Below, piece after piece: positions 33,805-40,263 of a DNA stretch of 52,047 nucleotides. A model generated the notes under the pieces. It was not told the DNA's origin. It worked only from the letters and a program-made list of their open reading frames with translations, and searched no databases. Numbering within the stretch: the stretch's first letter is position 1; each line of letters begins with the position of its first letter. The stretch lies in assembly GCA_002490425.1 (NCBI GenBank), contig DKTZ01000053.1, forward strand, positions 11,536 through 63,582, given 5' to 3'. The stretch comes from Ruminococcaceae bacterium UBA7217 (GTDB lineage Bacteria; Bacillota; Clostridia; Oscillospirales; Acutalibacteraceae). Position numbers and translations under genes: made by a program.

Positions 33805-34152
33805 ATGCAGCTTTTAATTCTTATTTTACACAACACAAGTTATATGGATAAAATCCTTGCGGAGCTTATGAAAGCAGGACTTCGGGGCGGCACGCTCCTT
33901 GACTGCGAGGGCGTTTTGCAGGCGATTGCGCACAACAGCGTTGAGCCGCCGCCGATTTTCGGTGCGCTCCGCCAATACCTTAACCCCGAACGGGGAGAAA
34001 CAAACAAAATGCTGATTTCCGCTGTGTCGGACAGTGAGGCAGAAACGGCATCTAAAATAATCAACCGTGTTACGGGCGGACTCGACAAGGCGAACACGGG
34101 CATTTTAATGACCTTGCCTATTCTTAAAATTGAAGGATTAGTAAAAAAGTAA
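33805..34152 (+). CDS. PII-like signalling protein
   Basis: The 115-residue protein has the pattern of the PII/GlnB ferredoxin-like fold: a hydrophobic first strand (LLILILHNT), a helix (YMDKILAELMKAGLRGGTLLD), a variable T-loop-like region rich in proline (NSVEPPPIFGALRQYLNPER), a strand MLISAV, a helix with ASKIINRVTGGLD and a last strand GILMTLPI. It lacks the conserved tyrosine and the exact ATP-site motifs of GlnB, so it is a PII-like rather than a classical PII. Such proteins often bind nucleotides and control the transporter encoded next door, here an antiporter 19 bases downstream. The family call is moderate. Confidence 0.7.
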   Translation: MQLLILILHNTSYMDKILAELMKAGLRGGTLLDCEGVLQAIAHNSVEPPPIFGALRQYLNPERGETNKMLISAVSDSEAETASKIINRVTGGLDKANTGILMTLPILKIEGLVKK

Positions 34153-34171
34153 TATCTTTGGGGTGAAAAAA

Positions 34172-35344
34172 GTGAATATTCTTCTTTCCTTGTCGCTCAG
34201 TATGATAATCGCATTGCTGATGACAAGAGTAATGAAAAAAATCAGCCTGCCGAATGTTACGGGCTATCTTATTGCGGGTCTTATTGCAGGGCCTTACTGC
34301 TTAAAGCTTTATAATTCGGGAAATATCGACACACTTTCTATTATAACGAATGTGGCGCTTGGATTTATCGCATTTTCAATAGGCGGTGAATTTAAGCTTT
34401 CCTCACTTAAACAGCTCGGTGCAAAAATATTTGTAATCACTGTTTTTGAGGCTGTGGGAGCAAGCGTGCTTGTTATTACGGTGCTTGTTCTGTTTAAATT
34501 TCCGCTGACCTTAGCGCTCGTTCTCGGTGCAATTGCCTCGGCAACAGCCCCTGCGGCAACGCTTATGGTAGTTCGGCAGTACAAGGCGCAAGGCCCTGTT
34601 ACATCAACGCTTTTGCCCGTTGTTGCAATTGACGACGCAGTTTGCCTTATGCTGTTTTCAATCCTTTCATCAGTTGCAAAATCACTTGAATCAGAGGGCG
34701 GATTCAATTTATATCAAACAATCTTAAAGCCCATTATTGAAATTGTGCTGTCGCTTGTAATAGGCTTTGTGCTCGGCATAATCCTTTCAATCGGGACAAA
34801 ATTCTTTAAATCACGTGCAAACCGCATTTCGCTTGTTGTAACGGCGGTATTCCTCGGCGTCGGAATTTCGGATAAATTCGGACTTTCGTCACTGCTTTTG
34901 TGTATGGCAATCGGTGCGGCACTTGCAAATTACAGCGCTGTTTCCGACCCCGTTATGGACGGCTCGGAGCGCTGGACGCCGCCCCTGTTTATGCTTTTCT
35001 TTGTAATTTCAGGCGCACAGTTTAATTTCTCCGTACTTAAAACCGTGGGCGCTGTGGGAGTTATATATATTCTTATGCGCTCCTTCGGTAAATATTTCGG
35101 AGCAAGACTTGGCTGCCGAATTGCCGGCACGGAAAAAACGGTACGCAATTTCCTCGGCATTACGCTATTGCCTCAAGCCGGTGTCGCAATAGGTATGGCT
35201 CAGCTATCCTTAACAGTAGTTCCCGAATACGGCGAGCAAATCAGAGCAGTTGTCCTTTGTGCAACGCTCGTTTATGAATTGGTAGGACCTCTGCTTACAA
35301 AGCTTGCGCTTCAAAAAGCAGGCGAAATTAAAAAAACGGCGTAA
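34172..35344 (+). CDS. cation:proton antiporter, CPA2/Kef type
   Basis: A twelve-helix Na+(K+)/H+ antiporter of 390 residues without the cytoplasmic TrkA-N domain of KefB/C. Family features are the SLPNVTGYLIAGLIAGPY helix, an ATAPAATLMVVRQYKA motif in the transport core (about residue 130), the acidic VVAIDDAVCLMLF motif with paired aspartates (about 152) and a C-terminal LPQAGVAIGMAQL. The likely start is the second GTG, at 34172, 6 bases after GGGGTG; the first GTG at 34163 overlaps that site. The gene follows the PII-like gene and probably forms an operon with it, implying gating by a nucleotide-responsive partner. Confidence 0.88.
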   Translation: MNILLSLSLSMIIALLMTRVMKKISLPNVTGYLIAGLIAGPYCLKLYNSGNIDTLSIITNVALGFIAFSIGGEFKLSSLKQLGAKIFVITVFEAVGASVLVITVLVLFKFPLTLALVLGAIASATAPAATLMVVRQYKAQGPVTSTLLPVVAIDDAVCLMLFSILSSVAKSLESEGGFNLYQTILKPIIEIVLSLVIGFVLGIILSIGTKFFKSRANRISLVVTAVFLGVGISDKFGLSSLLLCMAIGAALANYSAVSDPVMDGSERWTPPLFMLFFVISGAQFNFSVLKTVGAVGVIYILMRSFGKYFGARLGCRIAGTEKTVRNFLGITLLPQAGVAIGMAQLSLTVVPEYGEQIRAVVLCATLVYELVGPLLTKLALQKAGEIKKTA

Positions 35345-35375
35345 AATCTTGAAGTTATATACAGAAACCTGATTC

Positions 35376-35635
35376 CGCTCCCTCTTTGAGGGAACTGTAA
35401 AAATCTTTGATTTTGACTGAGGTAGTTTTAGGGGACGATGCCATCATCGTCCCGTTATATATATATTTGTAGGGACAGGTTTCCACGCCTGTCCGTAAGC
35501 AGTTATTTAAATTTGACTTTTTTCGGCGGGCGTGAAAAAGCTGTCACAAAGTGACAGAGTAGTTCGTCAATAAGTAAAAAATAACCCCTCATCAGTCACT
35601 TCGTGACAGCTCACCCCCAAGGGGAAGCCAAACTA
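35376..35635. repeat. mixed cluster of hairpin and multi-hairpin repeats
   Basis: Gene-free spacer. In order: a degenerate multi-hairpin copy (CTCCC..GGGA and GACTGAGG, about 35376-35422); a GGGACGATG/CATCGTCCC hairpin (35432-35453); a TTGTAGGGACAGG/CCTGTCCGT hairpin (35467-35496) followed by the TTTTTCGGCGGGCG flank (about 35518); GTCAC/GTGAC around 35545; and CCCCTCATCAGTCACTTCG through GGGGAAGCC at 35585-35629. Confidence 0.75.
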
Positions 35636-35649
35636 CATTATGCACAAAC

Positions 35650-35681
35650 AACGGGACAGCAAATGCTGTCCCGTTAATTTT
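35650..35681. terminator. terminator between the antiporter and the convergent membrane-protein gene
   Basis: Perfect 11-bp stem AACGGGACAGC (35650-35660) / GCTGTCCCGTT (35665-35675), 4-base loop AAAT, followed by AATTTTT. Confidence 0.85.
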
Positions 35682-35703
35682 TATCATTCAAGCACGAGAA
35701 AAA

Positions 35704-36555
35704 TTATTTTTGCCCGACTTTCACCATTCCGTTTTCGTTGACTGCCGAGAGCATATTTTCCATTGCTTTTTCTTCGTCTAAATGCAAATTGCTGTTGGAT
35801 TTAATTCTTGTTCTCATTGCGAAAAACGTATCTTCATCTTGCATATACACAATAAAATATACGGCGTTTCCGCTTAAACGCTTATACATATACTGATATT
35901 TTATTCCGTACTTTTCGCCGACAATATAATCTTTCTCACGGAAATTGTAATCTTCCCCTGACTCGATTCCGCTTAAATATCTTGATTTAAGCCCCTCGGC
36001 ACTGTCGGTTATACGGTCAAGATAGCAATATTCCTGTCTCACATCTATATTACCGTCAGCGTATGTATAATCATCGGAGAAAGAACCTCTTATATCATAC
36101 TGTTCAAAAAAGGTTGTTACATCAGCGTAATAGTTTTCTTCATTTTCTTCTCGCTGTGCAAATCCGTTAAAGCCGAATATTTTTTCTGCCGCCAAATCTT
36201 TTCTGATATTTTGTTCAATTACAGCCGCATTACTTGACATAATAGGTCTGTATCTGCCGCTTTGCTTATACGGTAAATTATAATTACTCGTGAAAATAAA
36301 CAGCATCATACAAATAACATACGTTATTGCAAATAAAATATAAGCATAAATTCGGAGATATTCTTTACCGTCAACCAAGGCATAGATTATAAGCAAAACT
36401 ACTGCTGTGCCTGTCAAAATACCTGCAAGAATTAAAAACCGTTCTGCATATACAATATCTCGAAATATTACCTCTAAAATTATCAGTGTTACCGCAAGAA
36501 GCGTAGAAGCAATATTCATTTTATTACTGTTTAACACTGTATATATCTTCCACAT
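35704..36555 (-). CDS. unrecognised membrane protein (four helices plus soluble C-terminal domain)
   Basis: Four hydrophobic segments occupy about residues 12-110. The last 165 residues are soluble, rich in tyrosine, aspartate and glutamate, and probably extracytoplasmic (NYYADVTTFFEQYD, YCYLDRITDSAEG). I do not recognise it. The ATG has GGAGA 6-7 bases upstream. It is the last of three adjacent minus-strand membrane-protein genes and ends at a terminator. Confidence 0.65.
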   Translation of the reverse strand: MWKIYTVLNSNKMNIASTLLAVTLIILEVIFRDIVYAERFLILAGILTGTAVVLLIIYALVDGKEYLRIYAYILFAITYVICMMLFIFTSNYNLPYKQSGRYRPIMSSNAAVIEQNIRKDLAAEKIFGFNGFAQREENEENYYADVTTFFEQYDIRGSFSDDYTYADGNIDVRQEYCYLDRITDSAEGLKSRYLSGIESGEDYNFREKDYIVGEKYGIKYQYMYKRLSGNAVYFIVYMQDEDTFFAMRTRIKSNSNLHLDEEKAMENMLSAVNENGMVKVGQK

Positions 36556-36572
36556 CTTGATTCTCCGTAAAA

Positions 36573-37094
36573 TTATCCTGTATTGTCTTCTTCCAAAAGC
36601 TCAACTTTTAAAATCATATTATTATAAAAAGTAAACGAATATGTTATTCTGACATATTGACCTTCCTGTAATTTACTGCCGTCAGCGTGACGCAAGCAAT
36701 AACCAATGTCAAATGCATTATAATCTTCGTGTATAATAAATTCATTACCGCCAACAAAGAATCTGTCCGGATAGTCACCCTCTGACCTAGTACCAACTTT
36801 ATAATCTTCTTCATAGTTTTCTATTATGCCCTCTGCTACATTGCATTTGCCGTTTTGAAAATCCGCAAGTACTTGTTTAACTTTAAAATAGTCTGCAAAT
36901 TGTGTTATTATGGCGATCGACAATCCAATAGGAACAAGTAGAAACAAGATTTTCCCTATAAAAGGTCCTCCGTAGTTTTTCCAATTCTTTACTATATACA
37001 CTATAACTAAAATTAAAACTATACAGATAATTATAAACGGAAATGTGAACGGGTGAATATTGTTTGTTGCTTCATAAATTATTTGTGTATTCAT
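36573..37094 (-). CDS. unrecognised small membrane protein
   Basis: Two membrane helices (about 18-36 and 48-66) are followed by a 100-residue soluble domain with several aromatic residues (VAEGIIENYEEDYK, GNEFIIHEDYNAFDI and ITYSFTFYNNMILKVELLE), probably a small beta-rich domain. No family recognised. It lies 17 bases upstream of the next gene and is likely co-transcribed with it. Confidence 0.65.
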   Translation of the reverse strand: MNTQIIYEATNNIHPFTFPFIIICIVLILVIVYIVKNWKNYGGPFIGKILFLLVPIGLSIAIITQFADYFKVKQVLADFQNGKCNVAEGIIENYEEDYKVGTRSEGDYPDRFFVGGNEFIIHEDYNAFDIGYCLRHADGSKLQEGQYVRITYSFTFYNNMILKVELLEEDNTG

Positions 37095-37121
37095 TGCAGC
37101 CCTCCGTAGCGGCAGAATTTA

Positions 37122-37874
37122 TCACAAAACTGTTAAATTTACAATTCTAAGCACTACGCATAATGCAAAATATACAAACGGCAGAATGTTGCAGGCGATT
37201 TTTCTGATTTTTCCGTCATCGAATTTATATTTCAGCAGTGCTATTAAGCAGATATAGAAAGCCAAATATACACATGTGCTTATGCCGTCAAGGAGGGCTG
37301 TATTAAATATCACAATTGATGCTATCCCTGCTATTGCAGCTACAATTGCACTTACGGTAAACGGAAAAAATGCTTTTGAAAAATAGTTTTTCTCTGCTTC
37401 CTCGCCCTGTACCGTGGCACAAAGGAGTGAACGCACACATATTACATCTACGGCAATACCTAAAGCTCCAAAAACAAAAGAATTTAACGGATTTACAACA
37501 GCAGTAACAAGTTCACTTTCGCCCGTAGCTGCCAAGCATATTTCTTTGATTAAATTGCTTAAATTTGTAACAGCAAAAGCCAGTCCCATTGCCAATATGT
37601 TATAAATGTACTGATATTTGTTGAAATCTCCCTTGTATTCACTGTTTTTGTTAAGATAATTTGCAAAAATACGACCGCTTAAAATGCCTAAAAATATCAT
37701 TAACGATGTTCCGACAGCGGAATAAACCGATGAAAACAGTTCACGGTCAATATTCGCACCGGTGATGCCCAAAACTGCATCTATCAGCATAAGCACCGCC
37801 ATATAAACGAATGATAACCCCAATCCTATAATTAGATTCCACGCCAAGGTCTTTTTAGTGAAATATTTTTTCAT
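37122..37874 (-). CDS. unrecognised polytopic membrane protein
   Basis: About 250 residues with six to seven hydrophobic segments; short basic N-terminus (MKKYFTKKTLAWN). The start is the ATG at 37874 behind GGGGGGAACGGGA; the open frame extends 24 bases upstream. The pattern of small loops suggests a Yip1- or DUF-type membrane protein, but I cannot name it. First of three adjacent genes on this strand. Confidence 0.65.
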   Translation of the reverse strand: MKKYFTKKTLAWNLIIGLGLSFVYMAVLMLIDAVLGITGANIDRELFSSVYSAVGTSLMIFLGILSGRIFANYLNKNSEYKGDFNKYQYIYNILAMGLAFAVTNLSNLIKEICLAATGESELVTAVVNPLNSFVFGALGIAVDVICVRSLLCATVQGEEAEKNYFSKAFFPFTVSAIVAAIAGIASIVIFNTALLDGISTCVYLAFYICLIALLKYKFDDGKIRKIACNILPFVYFALCVVLRIVNLTVL

Positions 37875-37899
37875 TCCCGTTCCCCCCGTTTTCCACAAA

Positions 37900-37925
37900 G
37901 GGGCGATTTTACTCGCCCCCTCTTG
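37900..37925 (-). terminator. terminator of the DUF1836-NfeD-stomatin operon
   Basis: On the minus strand GGGGCGA/TCGCCCC (37919-37913 and 37906-37900) with a 6-base loop, followed by TTTG. The U-tract is short. Confidence 0.65.
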
Positions 37926-37941
37926 AAATTATTTTCTGTTA

Positions 37942-38832
37942 TTATTTGCTGTCTTTTACAGCCTCGGTAATGCCTGCCGCAAGACCAGCGATTCCCTGAA
38001 TTTCAGACGGAATGATAATCTTTGTCGCTTTTCCGTCAGCCGCTTTTTCAAATGCTTCAAGTGCTTTAATGTTAATAACTGCGGCGCTGGGATTTGCCTC
38101 GTTAATCATCTGAATACCCTTTGCGGTAGCCTCCTGAATTTTGAGGATTGCCTCAGCCTCACCCTCTGCTGTGCGGATTTTAGACTCTTTGACAGCGTCC
38201 GCACGAAGAATTGCAGATTCTTTTTCACCCTCTGCAACAAGAATTGCAGATTTCTTTTCGCCCTCTGCCTGCAAAATCTTTTCACGGCGCTCACGCTCAG
38301 CCTTCATCTGCTTTTCCATTGAGTCCTGAATTTCTTTAGGCGGCATAATGTTTTTAAGCTCAACACGGTTGATTTTAATTCCCCATGCATCAGTTGCAAC
38401 ATCAAGGATTTCGGTAATCTTTGAGTTGATAACATCACGGGAAGTCAGCGTTGAGTCAAGCTCCATTTCGCCGATTATATTTCTAAGCGTTGTAGCAGTG
38501 AGGTTTTCAATCGCCATCATAGGTCTTTCAACACCGTAGGTGTAAAGCTTCGGATTTACAATGCGGTAGAACACAACTGTGTCAATCTGCATTGTTACGT
38601 TATCCTTTGTGATAACGGGTTGAGGCGGAAAATCTACAACTGCTTCTTTTAAGCTTACCTTTTTGGCTACTCGGTCGATAATCGGAATCTTAACGTGAAG
38701 TCCGTTTTCCCACGTGGTGTAGTACGAACCGAGTCTTTCAATAACAAATGCGTCTGCCTGCGGAACAATTCTTACGTTCGCAACAATAATTGCAATAATA
38801 ATCAGTGCAAGTGCTCCTAAAATGAATGGCAT
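37942..38832 (-). CDS. stomatin-like SPFH/Band 7 protein
   Basis: The 296-residue protein matches the slipin/stomatin group (YbbK/QmcA). An N-terminal membrane hairpin or helix (about 3-20) precedes the Band 7 core: VPQADAFVIERLGSYYTTW, GLHVKIPIIDRVAKKVSLKE, DNVTMQIDTVVFYRIVNP and NIMPPKEIQDSMEKQMKAER. A charged coiled coil (about 170-240) contains repeated AEGEKxSAILxA units. Together with NfeD just upstream it forms the classic NfeD/SPFH pair of membrane microdomain systems. GGAGAAA precedes the ATG. Its operon promoter shares its sequence with that of the unlinked SPFH gene at 14170. Confidence 0.93.
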   Translation of the reverse strand: MPFILGALALIIIAIIVANVRIVPQADAFVIERLGSYYTTWENGLHVKIPIIDRVAKKVSLKEAVVDFPPQPVITKDNVTMQIDTVVFYRIVNPKLYTYGVERPMMAIENLTATTLRNIIGEMELDSTLTSRDVINSKITEILDVATDAWGIKINRVELKNIMPPKEIQDSMEKQMKAERERREKILQAEGEKKSAILVAEGEKESAILRADAVKESKIRTAEGEAEAILKIQEATAKGIQMINEANPSAAVINIKALEAFEKAADGKATKIIIPSEIQGIAGLAAGITEAVKDSK

Positions 38833-38860
38833 AATAATTTCTCCTTTTCTCTTTTAAAAT

Positions 38861-39304
38861 TTATATTTCTTTTTTCACAACAAGCGTAGTATCTGTTACG
38901 CCTGTTATTACTACCGTTTCACCGCTGTTTATCGGGTTGCCGTCCTCGCTTACGGCCCGCCAATAAACATCGCCGCATTTTACTCTGCCGCCGTGAACAT
39001 CCGTAAATTCCGTTGTAACGGCGGTTTTGCCTGTAAGAGATGTTTCGGGTTTCACATCATCTTCAGCTTTTTTTAGCTTGCTTTTATAAAGCTTCCTGAA
39101 AAGCAGCATAAACACTGCGCTCAAAACTGCAAATATTAAAATCTGCCATGAAAGCTTCGGTATAACGAATGAAAGCAACGCTGTTATTCCTGCGGCAGGT
39201 ACAAACCAAATTGAAATCAGCGCCGTTGTGCACAGCTCAACTACCAAAAAGAAAATGCCGATTGCTAACCACATAGCCCACAGATTTTCAATAAAATACT
39301 GCAT
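38861..39304 (-). CDS. NfeD family membrane protein
   Basis: The 147-residue short NfeD has about four hydrophobic segments in residues 8-80 followed by a C-terminal OB-fold domain (about 85-147; SLTGKTAVTTEF and RVKCGDVYWRAVSEDG). NfeD is the standard partner of stomatin-like proteins and lies 28 bases upstream of one here. It lacks the serine protease domain of long NfeD proteins. A GGAGGGGG site precedes the ATG. Confidence 0.92.
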   Translation of the reverse strand: MQYFIENLWAMWLAIGIFFLVVELCTTALISIWFVPAAGITALLSFVIPKLSWQILIFAVLSAVFMLLFRKLYKSKLKKAEDDVKPETSLTGKTAVTTEFTDVHGGRVKCGDVYWRAVSEDGNPINSGETVVITGVTDTTLVVKKEI

Positions 39305-39356
39305 ATCCGTTCCCCCTCCTTTATTTAATTAAAATATGCTTTTATATCGGAACGTA

Positions 39357-39917
39357 TTACTGAAGCTGTGCAAATGCCTGCTGTGCTAAGTCCCTCATTT
39401 GAGTGGAAAGTATGGCAAGCACCATTGCACGCAGTGCCGTGCGCAGTTTATTAAGTGATATTTCATCGGTGATATTGACATCAGCAATCTTTGTGTCAAT
39501 CACTTTCTCAAGAGAGTCCACATCCCAAACGGGATTTTTACTGCACACATATATTATACTGCACAGCTTGTTGAAAAGCTCACGGTCGGGAAGAATGTCG
39601 TCGGAGCGATCCTCAACCGAACCGTTAATGTAGCTCATAAGGAAGATTATTTGGTCTATCTGCATAGACCCACGCATCATATTTATAAGTATAATGCGCA
39701 TAACCTGTTCCTCGCCGTACCTTTTGTTTTCAGGATTTTTGACCCAGCCACGTCTTACCCAATTCTGGATTGTCGTAGCCTCAAGCCCCGTCATATCGCA
39801 AACCTGCGATAATGTAAGACCCTTTGTTACCGCAAAAAGCGGTTCAATCACTGAATAACAGTTATCGGCAATTGCCTCGGAAAATTTAAGCACCGTTCCC
39901 GGTAGGAAATCTATCAT
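39357..39917 (-). CDS. DUF1836 protein with MerR-like helix-turn-helix
   Basis: A 186-residue soluble protein, predicted DNA-binding regulator. A MerR/Xre-like helix-turn-helix lies near residues 34-75 (LTLSQVCDMTGLEATTIQNW and RRGWVKNP, then RYGEEQVMRI). The C-terminal two-thirds is helical and matches the DUF1836 family. The start is the ATG at 39917, 8 bases after AAGGAG; the frame opens at a GTG nine bases earlier inside the site spacing. It is the first gene of an operon with nfeD and the stomatin gene and its promoter contains a TCACGTGA element also found at the other SPFH gene, so it may be the regulator of both. Confidence 0.85.
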   Translation of the reverse strand: MIDFLPGTVLKFSEAIADNCYSVIEPLFAVTKGLTLSQVCDMTGLEATTIQNWVRRGWVKNPENKRYGEEQVMRIILINMMRGSMQIDQIIFLMSYINGSVEDRSDDILPDRELFNKLCSIIYVCSKNPVWDVDSLEKVIDTKIADVNITDEISLNKLRTALRAMVLAILSTQMRDLAQQAFAQLQ

Positions 39918-39945
39918 TTTTCTCACTCCTTTTTATTGTGATTTG

Positions 39946-39974
39946 ATTATATCATACGTTCACGTGACTGTCAA
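39946..39974 (-). promoter_or_regulatory. promoter of the DUF1836-NfeD-stomatin operon with TCACGTGA element
   Basis: On the minus strand TTGACA (39974-39969), a 17-base spacer beginning GTCACGTGAACGTATGA, and TATAAT (39951-39946). Thirteen of the 17 spacer bases, and both hexamers, equal those at 14076-14104 (spacer GTCACGTGAGCACGTGA). Confidence 0.85.
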
Positions 39975-40071
39975 ATATATTTTAAAGACGATATTTGCGC
40001 ATTTTTGCATAAAATGTACTGTTTTCTTAAATTATCTCGATTTTTCTTTATTTTTCTTAACTTTAAAAAAA

Positions 40072-40105
40072 TCAAAAAAAAAGCACTGCCGATAAACAGC
40101 AGTGC
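40072..40105 (-). terminator. intrinsic terminator of the tyrosine autokinase transcript
   Basis: On the minus strand a 7-bp stem GCACTGC/GCAGTGC (40105-40099, 40089-40083) with a 9-base loop is followed by about nine T (plus-strand A run 40074-40082). Confidence 0.8.
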
Positions 40106-40108
40106 CAA

Positions 40109-40263
40109 AATTTAAATCGGAGCAACGCTCCTGCTTTGCTTGCAAATAGCAGAGCTTGCGACCGATTGCAACCTGTCAGGGAGCATTAACTCCCACTGAA
40201 ATTCTGAAATGTCTCCCGCCGCCTATAGAGGCGGGGGACATCTGCACTTGGGTTATATTTTAT
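40109..40263 (-). other. stem-rich 3' UTR downstream of the tyrosine autokinase; candidate structured RNA
   Basis: A 12-bp stem (ATGTCTCCCGCC at 40209-40220 with GGCGGGGGACAT at 40230-40241, one wobble) lies 23 bases after the stop. A GGGAG/CTCCC hairpin follows (40079+100 region: 40179-40183 and 40190-40194), then a branched unit in which ATCGG (40116-40120) and CCGAT (40162-40166) enclose GGAGC/GCTCC and CTGCT/AGCAG. The transcript ends at the terminator 40083-40105. No coding sequence is seen. It could be a 3'-UTR-derived RNA or the remnant of an insertion-sequence end. Confidence 0.5.

Noticed and set aside
34172..35344. KefB/KefC glutathione-gated potassium efflux protein
   Set aside because: The protein ends after the membrane domain and has no C-terminal TrkA-N domain, so only the general CPA2 antiporter call is justified.
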